A stretch of 64,000 nucleotides of DNA from Gemmatimonadota bacterium (GTDB lineage: Bacteria > Gemmatimonadota > Gemmatimonadetes > Gemmatimonadales > Gemmatimonadaceae). This document shows positions 17,401-25,466 of the stretch, piece after piece. The notes under the pieces are model-generated. The model made no database searches. It was not told the origin of the DNA and saw nothing but the letters and a program-made list of their open reading frames with translations. The stretch spans positions 62,001-126,000 of the forward strand of contig JAPLKU010000021.1 of NCBI GenBank assembly GCA_026387935.1, given 5' to 3'. The position numbers and the translations under genes are program-made. The stretch's first letter is position 1; the number at the start of each line of letters is the position of its first letter.

Positions 17401-18888
17401 CTAGCGTGGAGTCACGATCATCCGCGCTGACGCTTGCTGCATGGCGCGCGTGGGTTCCCAGGCACAGACAATCGACAGATCGTTTCCGAGTGCCGCTGCG
17501 GCGCGCGGATGACAGTACGCGACAACGATCGTGTCGCGGCCGGCGGCGATTGACGTTTTTGCCACGGCCCGCGCATTGTCTAGTTCATCGCGGCTGATCG
17601 CGTCTCCCGGACCATTTCCCGGAGCGAACAGAATCGCGAGTGGCGCCCGCTCCCTGGGAGTAGGCACCGCCGATTCGGCCACCTCGATGTGCAGCGCGCG
17701 CAACGTCGCGGCGAAATGCACGAGCGGGTCGCGCGAATCATCGTGCCTGACCTCGACGACCTCGACGACCTCGATCGTCGCACCGACCCACGGCCGCGAG
17801 CCACTGATCAGGCGCACGCACCGATCCGCCACCTGGCGGCTCCACATCACGTCGTCCATTGACGGCTCGCGTGCATCGCTCGGCGTGACTAACCTGGCCC
17901 AGCCGGCCCAGCGATCAATACGCATGGTGGCTTCGCGAATGCGATTGGCGTTGAGTGCCCCGGTCTTCTCCGCCCGCGCGAGCGCATCAGCAACACCCGA
18001 GAGATCGGCGGGCGCAAGAATCAGGTCGCACCCTGCGGCGATTGCAGCAACGGCGTGCTCTCCCTCACGCGTGGCGTCGAGCGTCGGCTCACGATCGAAG
18101 GCTATCGTGGTCACGATCCCGTCGAAGTGCATCTCCGTACGCAGCACGTTTGCAACGAGCGCCGCTGAGCGCATTACCCCTTCCGGCGCGCCAAGTCCGG
18201 GCGCGCTGAGGTGGGCAATCATCACGGAGGCGGCGCCCGCGTCAATCGCCGCCGTAAACGGGACGAGATCAGAGTTCCGCCACATGGCAGTGGCGTCCTT
18301 GAGCAACGGAGCACCCGTGGACTGATCGATGGCGCGGCCGATTCCGGGGAAATGCATTGCACAGGCCACGACGGCTTCGGCCTGGCAGGCGTCAACCCAC
18401 TCGGAAACGATTGCGGCGACAATGGCCGCTTCGCTGCCGGCGCCGCGGATTCCGATACGCTGCGAGCCGCGTGCCACGTCGAGGTCGCAGACCGGAGCGA
18501 GGGCCCAGTTAACACCCACACTCTTGAATTCGCGAGCCGTGAGCCGGGCAGTGCGACGAATGAGATCCACGTCGAGCGAAGCCACACCTCCGCCGTCCGC
18601 ATCTATCGCGGCTATCGCCGCCAGCGCGCCGAGGGGCGGATACTCGGTGAGCCCCTCAATGGTCTCGCCGGCGCCGCGTTCCGCGCGTGCACCAACCAAA
18701 ATCGGCGACTTCGACTGCGAATGGAGGCGGCCAATCAGAGCAGCAACCTCGTCGCGAGATCCGCCTTCAATGAGAAACCCACCGACGCCGAGTTCGAGTG
18801 CGTCGTCGATCAGGCCTTCGAGATAGCAAAATCCATGCGCGCGGTCCCAGCGGAGCGCCGGCGCAATCAGACGAGCGTGGGTGGTCAC
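17401..18888 (-). CDS. Glycoside hydrolase family 3 (NagZ-like) protein with degenerate active site
   Basis: It lies last in a murQ-anmK-GH3 run, where NagZ (beta-N-acetylglucosaminidase of muropeptide recycling) is expected. The barrel pattern fits: APVCDLD, MHFPGIG where NagZ has KHFPGHG, MIAHLSAPG, and AAGCDLILAP. However, the catalytic His position after that motif reads DQSTGAP, the nucleophile segment FDGVIFSDD reads FDGIVTTIAF, and the EGG substrate loop is absent. A C-terminal domain of about 150 residues follows. The ORF could start at 18963, but GTG 18888 (VTTHARLI) avoids a long overlap with anmK. It may be a pseudoenzyme or have changed specificity. Confidence 0.8.
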   Translation of the reverse strand: MTTHARLIAPALRWDRAHGFCYLEGLIDDALELGVGGFLIEGGSRDEVAALIGRLHSQSKSPILVGARAERGAGETIEGLTEYPPLGALAAIAAIDADGGGVASLDVDLIRRTARLTAREFKSVGVNWALAPVCDLDVARGSQRIGIRGAGSEAAIVAAIVSEWVDACQAEAVVACAMHFPGIGRAIDQSTGAPLLKDATAMWRNSDLVPFTAAIDAGAASVMIAHLSAPGLGAPEGVMRSAALVANVLRTEMHFDGIVTTIAFDREPTLDATREGEHAVAAIAAGCDLILAPADLSGVADALARAEKTGALNANRIREATMRIDRWAGWARLVTPSDAREPSMDDVMWSRQVADRCVRLISGSRPWVGATIEVVEVVEVRHDDSRDPLVHFAATLRALHIEVAESAVPTPRERAPLAILFAPGNGPGDAISRDELDNARAVAKTSIAAGRDTIVVAYCHPRAAAALGNDLSIVCAWEPTRAMQQASARMIVTPR

Positions 18889-18925
18889 GGGGAGCGGCCG
18901 TGTCGCGCGTGCGTCCGGCCGGTTG

Positions 18926-20149
18926 TCACGCCGGCGTGTAGTTGCCCAGCACTCGAGCGCCACGAGCGCCAGTGGCCGAGCGCACGTTTCCGGCGCGTCC
19001 CTTCAGGTGCAGCCAGCCGAGCAGCGCGAAAGCGACCGCTTCCTTCGCGTCACCATCGAAGCAGATATCGTCGAAACGACGAATCCTGATGCGCGCGAAT
19101 CCGGCCGCGGGTTTCACCGCACCGACTTCGCGCTCGATGGCGTTGAACAACGCAGGATTTCGCGCGCCGCCGCCGGAGAGGAGCAGGTCCGCGACGGGCT
19201 CATTCACGAATCGCCGGAAGGCGAGGGCAATGCTGCGTGCCGTGAGCAGCACGGCGCTGGCCACGACATCGGCGTCGCTGCACCCCTTTCGCGCAGCGCG
19301 GCATTTCGCGATGAACGACTCGATATACGCCGGTGTGAAGAGCTCGCGACCGGTACTCTTGGGCGGTTCCGCAGTGAAGAATGGATCGGTCAGCAACGCA
19401 TCAACCACGTCCACCACGGGATCGCCACTCCGACCGAGTATTCCGTCACGGTCATATGGCAGATCGGGCCGCAGAATGCGCGTAACGCCATCAATTACGC
19501 ACACGCCGGGGCCGGTATCGAACGCGCGAACTGCGCCGAGTTGCGCGCCCCCTGAAGCCACCCCTGAAGCGACCCCTGACGGCGGCACGATACTGATGTT
19601 CCCGATGCCACCAAGGTTCTGCAACGCGCGCCAGTAGTCCGGCGCGGCAAAGAGCAGCGCATCCGCGATGGGCACGAGCGGCGCTCCCTGCCCGCCGGTT
19701 GCAACGTCGCGGACCCGAAAATCAGAGATCACGGGAAGCCCAACGCGTTCGGCGATCACCGCACTCTGTCCAAACTGCCAGGTGGCATTCGGCGGATCGT
19801 GCCAGACGGTGTGGCCATGCGAAGCAACCGCCGCGATGTCCGCGCGGGCGATGCCGGCCTCGGCAATCACCGCGACGGCCGCATCGGCAAGATGCGCGCC
19901 CATCTCGAAATCGAGGCGCGCGTATTCCGCCGGCGAAGCGCCAGTCATGGCCGCGGCGAGACGCGCGCGAAACGCCGGGGTATATGAGTGCTGCACGAAG
20001 GCGAGCAGGTTTTGCGAAATCACGCCCATCGCATCTTCATGAAAGCGCACGACGGCCGCGCTGATGCCATCGAGCGACGTGCCGGACATCAGGCCGACCA
20101 TCACGTCGGACTCGGGACGTGTCGTGCCCGGCCAGACCGTGCGGTTCAT
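18926..20149 (-). CDS. anmK: Anhydro-N-acetylmuramic acid kinase
   Basis: The enzyme opens and phosphorylates 1,6-anhydro-MurNAc to MurNAc-6-phosphate, the substrate of MurQ. The 407 residues begin the fold with VGLMSGTSLDGI (phosphate loop). ASHGHTVWHDP, GQGAPLVPIADALLF, NLGGIGNI, FDTGPG and LLSGGGARNPAL are all family signatures. An unusual insertion SGVASGVASGG, encoded by a 12-bp tandem repeat, sits just before the FDTGPG motif. Start ATG 20149 overlaps the murQ stop (ATGA). Confidence 0.96.
   Translation of the reverse strand: MNRTVWPGTTRPESDVMVGLMSGTSLDGISAAVVRFHEDAMGVISQNLLAFVQHSYTPAFRARLAAAMTGASPAEYARLDFEMGAHLADAAVAVIAEAGIARADIAAVASHGHTVWHDPPNATWQFGQSAVIAERVGLPVISDFRVRDVATGGQGAPLVPIADALLFAAPDYWRALQNLGGIGNISIVPPSGVASGVASGGAQLGAVRAFDTGPGVCVIDGVTRILRPDLPYDRDGILGRSGDPVVDVVDALLTDPFFTAEPPKSTGRELFTPAYIESFIAKCRAARKGCSDADVVASAVLLTARSIALAFRRFVNEPVADLLLSGGGARNPALFNAIEREVGAVKPAAGFARIRIRRFDDICFDGDAKEAVAFALLGWLHLKGRAGNVRSATGARGARVLGNYTPA
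19550..19584. repeat. 12-bp tandem repeat within anmK
   Basis: About three units of acccctgaagcc/g encode SGVASGVASG on the minus strand in a loop of AnmK. The period is a multiple of three, so copy-number change keeps the frame. Confidence 0.85.
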
Positions 20150-21054
20150 TTCACCGGCGGCGGCGGACCTGGCACCACTTCGCGAATGCGGCCGCCGGCG
20201 GCCTCGAGCTTCTGTGCGGCGGACTCGAGATCGAGTCCGAGTCGCTGCATCACAATGGCCAGCTTCACCGAGCCGTTCGATTTGCCGAGCACGGCGCGCG
20301 CGTCATCGCCAGACACGCCGCACACTTCGGCGACGATGCGCTCGCTGCGGTCGACGAGCTTCACATTCGTTGACTGCACATCAACCATCAGGTTGCCGTA
20401 GGTCTTGCCAAGGCGGATCATCGCGCCGGTGGTGATCGTATTGAGCACCATTTTCGTGGCGGTACCGGCCTTCATGCGCGTCGAGCCCGTCACAACTTCG
20501 GGACCGGTAATCACGACGATCGCGAGATCGGCGGCGGCGAGCACTTCTGGAGGCGGCGGTGAACAGGCCAGAATCGCCGTGCGCGCGCCAACGGCCCGCG
20601 CCCGCACCAATGCAGCGCGCACGTAGGGCGTCGTACCACTCGCAGCGATGCCGAGGAGGAAGTCGCCTTTTTTTACGCCGGCAGTATCGACATCGCGGCC
20701 AGCAACATCAGGCTGGTCTTCGGCACCTTCCACGGAGCGCGTCAGCGCGGACGTGCCACCAGCGATGATCCCTTGCACCAAATTCGGATCAGCGCCGAAG
20801 GTGGGCGGAATCTCCGTGGCGTCGAGCACGCCGAGCCGGCCGGAGGTGCCTGCGCCGGCATAGAAGAGGCGCCCTCCAGCACGAAAAGCGGCTTCAGCCC
20901 ATTCGATGGCGCGCGCAATCTGTTCGCGCTGCGTCGCGACGGCGGCGGCCACACCACGGTCTTCGCCGTTGATGAGGTCGACGATTTCGAGCGGTGAGGC
21001 GAGGTCGATCTCCGCCGTCCGCGGGTTGCGTTGTTCAGTGACGCGCGAGTCCAC
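20146..21054 (-). CDS. murQ: N-acetylmuramic acid 6-phosphate etherase
   Basis: MurQ cleaves the lactyl ether of MurNAc-6-P to give GlcNAc-6-P and lactate, feeding recycled wall sugar into central amino-sugar metabolism. From GTG 21054 the protein has 302 residues, the usual length. TEQRNPRT, FYAGAGTSGRLGVLDATEIPPTFG (SIS sugar-isomerase fold with the catalytic acid region), GIAASGTTPYV and TGSTRMKAGTATKM are all present. The ORF track adds about 100 spurious residues that run into the divergent ggt region. A TAACTT box 7 nt before the GTG suggests a leaderless transcript. It heads the murQ-anmK-GH3 operon. Confidence 0.96.
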   Translation of the reverse strand: MDSRVTEQRNPRTAEIDLASPLEIVDLINGEDRGVAAAVATQREQIARAIEWAEAAFRAGGRLFYAGAGTSGRLGVLDATEIPPTFGADPNLVQGIIAGGTSALTRSVEGAEDQPDVAGRDVDTAGVKKGDFLLGIAASGTTPYVRAALVRARAVGARTAILACSPPPPEVLAAADLAIVVITGPEVVTGSTRMKAGTATKMVLNTITTGAMIRLGKTYGNLMVDVQSTNVKLVDRSERIVAEVCGVSGDDARAVLGKSNGSVKLAIVMQRLGLDLESAAQKLEAAGGRIREVVPGPPPPVK

Positions 21055-21131
21055 GACTGCTAAGTTATGGAATGGGCGCGAGAGGGCCAATGACCGCGCC
21101 GCCCCCGCCCGCTGATTCACCGGAGGATTCC

Positions 21132-22955
21132 GTGACTGCTCGTCGCTTCGCTCTTCATTCGACGTTCGCCCCCTTAGCCGCTGCGTTCGCGCTGAGTGCC
21201 TGTGCTGGCGGCGCGGCCGGCACCGCACCATCGCCGTCGAATCGGCCGCCAGTGCCTCCGGTTCGCGCCGATGCGCTGCCCCGCCCGGTGGACCCCGTGC
21301 GCGCAGCCGCCGCAGCCAAGGGCGCCTTTCCGCCGGGTTGGCGTTTTGAACCTGGCACTGAGGCCACATTCGCGGAGCACGCGATGGTGGTAAGTGTTCG
21401 GCAGCTGGCGAGCGAGGCGGGCGTGGAAATCATGAAGCAGGGCGGCAATGCGGTTGATGCCGCGGTCGCGACCGGATTCGCGCTCGCCGTCACCTCGTCG
21501 AGCAATGGCAACATCGGAGGCGGCGGATTCATGACGATCCGCATGGCCGACGGCCGCACCGCCACGCTCGACTACCGCGAAACCGCACCGGCTGCTGCGA
21601 CGCGCAACATGTATCTCGATGCTGACGGCAAGCTCACGAACAAGAGCACGGTCGGTTACCTCGCCTCTGGCGTGCCCGGCTCGGTGGCCGGCATGGCCGA
21701 GGCGCTGGCGAAGTACGGCACCATGCCGCTCGCGCGCGTGATGGCACCGGCGATTCGTCTGGCGAGAGAAGGCTACATGGTGGAGCGCGACACGTCGCGT
21801 GGCGCGGCACAGTGCAGCCGGCTCATCGCGCAGTTTGGCGGCAAGGACCTGTTCTGCCCAGGCGGTGAGGCCCTCAAGGGCGGCACGGTGTTCAAGCAGC
21901 CAGATTTAGCGCGGTCGCTCAACCTGATTGCGACTGACGGGCCAAAGGCGTTCTACGAAGGCGCCATCGCCGACTCGCTCGTGGCCGAGATGAAGCGCGG
22001 CGGCGGGATCATCACCAAGGCCGACCTCAAGGGCTACAAGCCCGTCTGGCGCACACCGATCATCGGCACCTATCGCGGGCACACGCTGATCACGATGCCG
22101 CCGGCCTCGTCGGGCGGCATCACGATGCTGCAGACGCTGAACATCCTGGAAAACTTTGCGCCGCTCCCGCCGGCCGGCAGCGCGGGCTATGCGCACCTCG
22201 TGGGCGAGGCGCTCCGCCGTTCTTTTATTGACCGCAACTCCAAGCTCGGCGACCCGGCCTTCGTGAAGGTTCCGATGGATCAGCTCACGAGCAAGACGTA
22301 TGCGAAATCACTCGCCGCGCAAATCGACAAGGCACACGCCTCGAAGACTCCGGCGTTCAACGCGGGCCCGGAGCCGGAACACACGACGCACTACTCGGTG
22401 GTGGATCCGTACGGCAACGCGGTGGCGACGACCACGACGCTGAACGGAAGCTATGGCTCCGGCGTCTGGATTCGCGGCGGCGGTTTCTTCATGAACAATG
22501 AGATGGACGACTTTGCCGCCGCACCGGGCCAGGCGAACATGTTCGGTCTCGTGCAGGGTGAAGTGAATGCGATCCAGCCGGGCAAGCGCATGCTCTCGGC
22601 TATGTCGCCGACGATCGTCGTGGATCCGCGTGGCCAGCTGATGATGGTGACGGGCGCCGCCGGTGGCCCGACGATCATCACCGCGACGATGGAGATCATC
22701 CTGAACGTAGTCGAGCACGGCATGACGCTCGCCGACGCGATGAAGGCGCCACGCTTGCATCACCAGGCGCTGCCGGACGAGCTGGCCTACGAGACGCGCG
22801 GCCTATCCGGCGCGGTGGTCGATTCGCTCAAGGCGATGGGGCACACCGTGGCCACGCGAGGCTCACTGGCCACTGCGAACTCGATTCTGCGAGTGAAGGG
22901 CGGCTGGCATGGGGTTGGTGAGCCGCGATCGGGAGGGGTTGCCGTCGGATATTGA
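21132..22955 (+). CDS. ggt: Gamma-glutamyltransferase, lipoprotein precursor
   Basis: This is a self-processing Ntn-hydrolase that removes gamma-glutamyl groups from glutathione-type peptides. From GTG 21132, chosen for the CGGAGG site 6 nt upstream, it has 607 residues. A lipobox LSAC lies near residue 21, so it is probably an envelope lipoprotein. Landmarks are GGNAVDAAVATGFAL, NIGGGGFMTIR, the autoprocessing threonine in TTHYSVVDPYGNAV, and TGAAGGPTIIT. The ORF track start at 21072 lies upstream of this ribosome site. It is divergent from murQ with 77 bp between the starts. Both act on wall- or peptide-derived material, though a functional link is only inferred. Confidence 0.95.
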   Translation: MTARRFALHSTFAPLAAAFALSACAGGAAGTAPSPSNRPPVPPVRADALPRPVDPVRAAAAAKGAFPPGWRFEPGTEATFAEHAMVVSVRQLASEAGVEIMKQGGNAVDAAVATGFALAVTSSSNGNIGGGGFMTIRMADGRTATLDYRETAPAAATRNMYLDADGKLTNKSTVGYLASGVPGSVAGMAEALAKYGTMPLARVMAPAIRLAREGYMVERDTSRGAAQCSRLIAQFGGKDLFCPGGEALKGGTVFKQPDLARSLNLIATDGPKAFYEGAIADSLVAEMKRGGGIITKADLKGYKPVWRTPIIGTYRGHTLITMPPASSGGITMLQTLNILENFAPLPPAGSAGYAHLVGEALRRSFIDRNSKLGDPAFVKVPMDQLTSKTYAKSLAAQIDKAHASKTPAFNAGPEPEHTTHYSVVDPYGNAVATTTTLNGSYGSGVWIRGGGFFMNNEMDDFAAAPGQANMFGLVQGEVNAIQPGKRMLSAMSPTIVVDPRGQLMMVTGAAGGPTIITATMEIILNVVEHGMTLADAMKAPRLHHQALPDELAYETRGLSGAVVDSLKAMGHTVATRGSLATANSILRVKGGWHGVGEPRSGGVAVGY

Positions 22956-23119
22956 GTTCTACGGCGTGGCCGGCGCCACTACAGCAGGCACCGCTGGCGC
23001 CAGGTATCGAAGAGCTTGCATCGGCAGCCCTCTAACGGAAACGGAACCACGACGTTTGATTGTGGTAGCCGACGGAAGCGGCGCCGGTGCCGTCGCACAC
23101 CAGAATCCCTCTCGATCTC

Positions 23120-23671
23120 ATGACAGTATCCGCACGCTTCCTGCTCGCCGCGTCACTCATTGCGACGACGGCTACCACCGCGTCGGCGCAGTTCGGCGGC
23201 GGGAGCCTTCACGGCACCAGTGTCGGCCTTTCGTACAACACGGCGACGGGCGATTTCAAGAACAAGGTTCAGTCAGGATTCGGCTTCGCGCTGCACACGG
23301 GACTTGGCGAGGGCGGCGAAACCTGGAGCGGCCGCGGCAGCTTCGGCTTCGACCGATTCAATGGCACGGGCGCGCTGAACAATGTGCAGTTCATCTCGTA
23401 CGGCTTCGACATCGTCCATTCTTCCAGCCCGTACCTCTATCAGTTCGCCGGTATTGGACTGAGCTCCACGAGCTACGACTACAAGTCCACAGCGGACGCT
23501 GGAGCGGCTGGTACGCGCAATGGTCAGAACTTCGGATTCACCGGAGGCATCGGCATCAAGTTCGGAACGCCGGGCAGTATTCAGCTTTTCACCGAGTTCG
23601 CGGCGACAACGCTGTTCACCGGAAACAAGAACAGCAACTGGCTGCCGGTCCGGATGGGACTGAAGTTCTAG
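23120..23671 (+). CDS. Small outer-membrane beta-barrel protein
   Basis: From ATG 23120 the protein has 183 residues. A signal peptide (MTVSARFLLAASLIATTATTASAQ) is followed by about eight alternating amphipathic strands rich in Gly and aromatics, ending with a terminal phenylalanine (VRMGLKF), the usual outer-membrane assembly signal. This resembles OmpA/OmpW-like 8-stranded barrels of the generic outer-membrane beta-barrel family. No specific function can be assigned. It follows ggt by 164 bp. Its TAG stop overlaps the TAG stop of the convergent ccdA in a single CTAG palindrome. Confidence 0.85.
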   Translation: MTVSARFLLAASLIATTATTASAQFGGGSLHGTSVGLSYNTATGDFKNKVQSGFGFALHTGLGEGGETWSGRGSFGFDRFNGTGALNNVQFISYGFDIVHSSSPYLYQFAGIGLSSTSYDYKSTADAGAAGTRNGQNFGFTGGIGIKFGTPGSIQLFTEFAATTLFTGNKNSNWLPVRMGLKF

Positions 23672-24396
23672 ATCCGCGCGCGGAGGAACTCGGGCGTCAA
23701 CGCCTGGAGCGCCGTTGCGAGAATGGTGAAGTAGTTCGTCACCATCAGCAGGCCCACCGCGATCAGCAGCACACCGGCCACTTTCTGCACATAGCCGAGG
23801 TAGCCCTTGAACCTCGAGAACATTTTCAGGAACCACTCCACCGCGAACGCCGCGGCGAGGAATGGCACGGCCAGCCCCATCGAATACGCGAAGAGGAGCA
23901 GCATCCCACGCTGGAGATCGGCCTCGCTCGCCGTGTAGGTGAGAATCGCGCCGAGAATAGGCCCGATACACGGGCTCCACCCGGCGCCGAAGGCGATTCC
24001 CACGAGCATCGTCCCGAGATAGCCCATCGGCTTATCGGCCAGATGAAACCGCCGCTCACGGGCCAGGAAGCCGATGTTCAGCACGCCGAGCAGGTAGAGC
24101 CCGAAGACGATGATCAGCGCGCCGCCAATGCGCGCGAGCCAGACGCGCTGCTGCTTGACCACGAATCCCAGCGTCGTAGCGCCGGCGCCAAGCAACATGA
24201 AGATGATCGTGAATCCGGCGACAAAGAGCAGCGCATGCGTCACCGCCGTGCGACGCGACTTGCTGACGTCTTCGACTGACAAGCCGGTGATGAAGGTGAC
24301 GTAGCTCGGCACCAGCGGCAGTACGCAGGGCGAGAGGAACGAGAGCAGTCCCGCCGTGAATGCGATGAACATTCCAACTCCGCCAGTCGGCTGCAT
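23668..24396 (-). CDS. ccdA: CcdA/DsbD-like thiol transport membrane protein
   Basis: This inner-membrane protein carries reducing equivalents from cytoplasmic thioredoxin to the periplasm for cytochrome c maturation or disulfide repair. From ATG 24396 it has 242 residues with six predicted helices. The two redox cysteines sit in the family positions: LSFLSPCVLPLVPSYV in helix 1 and GAGWSPCIGPILGAIL in helix 4. The start shares a base with the stop of the Fur-like gene (TGATG). The earlier ORF start adds an out-of-family tail. It is the last gene of a five-gene coupled run. Confidence 0.94.
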   Translation of the reverse strand: MQPTGGVGMFIAFTAGLLSFLSPCVLPLVPSYVTFITGLSVEDVSKSRRTAVTHALLFVAGFTIIFMLLGAGATTLGFVVKQQRVWLARIGGALIIVFGLYLLGVLNIGFLARERRFHLADKPMGYLGTMLVGIAFGAGWSPCIGPILGAILTYTASEADLQRGMLLLFAYSMGLAVPFLAAAFAVEWFLKMFSRFKGYLGYVQKVAGVLLIAVGLLMVTNYFTILATALQALTPEFLRARI

Positions 24397-24908
24397 CAAC
24401 GAACCTCTCGTACGTGGAGTTTTTCCTGGGGAGTGGCCTGACCAGTTTCTCGCTGCGCGCGACAGGCCGCGCACATGCCGTAGACGACGAGCCGGTGACG
24501 CACCGGCACAAAATCATTCGCGCGGGCCAGGGCACGGCCACGAGCCTCGACGGTTTCGTCGGGGACGCGCGCGACGCTGCCGCAGGCGGTGCAAAGCAAC
24601 TCGTTCGACGACACGTCGTCGCGAAAGGGCTGGAACCGGCGAAACCCTTCTCGCCGATCGGCCAGTTCGGAAACGAGCCCGCAGTCAATCAACAAGTCAA
24701 TGGTGCGATAGACCGTCGCAGTGCCCGGTGCGGGACCCTTCGTGCGCAATCGGTCCACCAGATCTTCAGCGGAGAGCGGCCGCTCAGCGCCAAGTACCAA
24801 TGACGCGATGGCCAGTCGCTGCGGTGTGGCCGGGAGGTGTCGGGCCTTGAGCCAGTCGCGAAATCGCTCGACTGATTCGTCGCGGGCGAGTTCGAGCCCA
24901 GTGGTCAT
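24396..24908 (-). CDS. Fur-family transcriptional regulator, atypical metal site
   Basis: The protein has 170 residues. The N-terminal winged helix is typical (LPATPQRLAIASLVLG, TATVYRTIDLLIDCGLV). The dimerisation half keeps two structural cysteine pairs (CTACG and CAACR), the structural zinc site. The HHHxxx-type regulatory histidine cluster that normally precedes the first pair reads DDVSSNELLC and has no His. It may therefore sense zinc, peroxide or something else, or only hold structural zinc. It lies between an uncharacterised gene (ATGA overlap) and ccdA, so it may regulate this redox or replication operon. Confidence 0.88.
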   Translation of the reverse strand: MTTGLELARDESVERFRDWLKARHLPATPQRLAIASLVLGAERPLSAEDLVDRLRTKGPAPGTATVYRTIDLLIDCGLVSELADRREGFRRFQPFRDDVSSNELLCTACGSVARVPDETVEARGRALARANDFVPVRHRLVVYGMCAACRAQRETGQATPQEKLHVREVR

Positions 24909-25444
24909 GCGGGAGAGCCTTCGGCGAAGGGCGCAGGGTCGGGCGCGGCGTCGGGCGCGGCGTCGCTCGCAGAGTCAGGCGCCGACCTGACGTCGGCAGG
25001 CACCGCCGGCGCGGCAGCAACAGGCGCGAACATCGGATCATGCGCAAACATCTCGTGAAGCTCGGCAGCCGTCACGCGATGTGCGTCGAGGGCTTCGCCG
25101 GAGCGGACCTGCACGCCGCGGACGACCGTCTCGACCGTGGCTAGCGGCGCGTCGGCCTGCGCGATGACATCAACGACCCACTTCCCGCGATCGGGGCCCT
25201 TCCGGGTCCAGACGTAGGTGGCCGTGTGCACTTCCGCCCGTTCGGCAGGCGGCTCGGTGTCGGCGAGATCGAGTTCAGGTGCTGGCGCATCAGCCGACCA
25301 CAGCGGTGTCACCGCAATGACGGCGACGCCGGTTTCCATCTGGCCCTGCCGAATCGCCGGGAAGAGATGCACTTCAACGACTCGCTCGAGAGGAATCTGC
25401 TCGAGGATGGCCTTGAGAAAGCGCTCGCGGGTCTCGTTGATCAC
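24905..25444 (-). CDS. Uncharacterised protein with acidic Ala/Pro tail
   Basis: I do not recognise this 179-residue protein. Residues 1-125 look folded and mixed alpha/beta (FLKAILEQIPLERVVEVHLF, TATYVWTRKGPDRGKWVVDV), with a possible small-molecule or protein-binding role. Residues 126-179 are low complexity (SDAAPDAAPDPAP) and encoded by a 12-bp tandem repeat near 24935-24975. It has no signal peptide or membrane helix, so it is cytoplasmic. It is 22 bp after priA and overlaps the Fur-like gene by four bases. Conservation of this order elsewhere would be the best functional clue. Confidence 0.7.
   Translation of the reverse strand: MINETRERFLKAILEQIPLERVVEVHLFPAIRQGQMETGVAVIAVTPLWSADAPAPELDLADTEPPAERAEVHTATYVWTRKGPDRGKWVVDVIAQADAPLATVETVVRGVQVRSGEALDAHRVTAAELHEMFAHDPMFAPVAAAPAVPADVRSAPDSASDAAPDAAPDPAPFAEGSPA
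24935..24975. repeat. 12-bp tandem repeat in hypothetical gene
   Basis: About three units of gggcgcggcgtc encode the DAAP-type repeats of the C-terminal tail of the uncharacterised protein. Confidence 0.8.
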
Positions 25445-25466
25445 GCAGACAAGATAGCGCGAGTCA

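Noticed and set aside
17751-17785. Tandem gacctcgac repeat in the GH3 gene as a regulatory element
   Set aside because: It is a short 9-bp coding repeat giving EVVEVVEV; nothing suggests a separate function.
21055-21369. N-terminal extension of murQ in the ORF track
   Set aside because: It overlaps the divergent ggt start and its ribosome site; MurQ proteins are about 300 residues, matching GTG 21054.
22909-24279. 456-residue plus ORF across the outer-membrane protein and ccdA
   Set aside because: It covers a different frame of a plus-strand gene and the antisense of ccdA; the sequence has no protein-like pattern.
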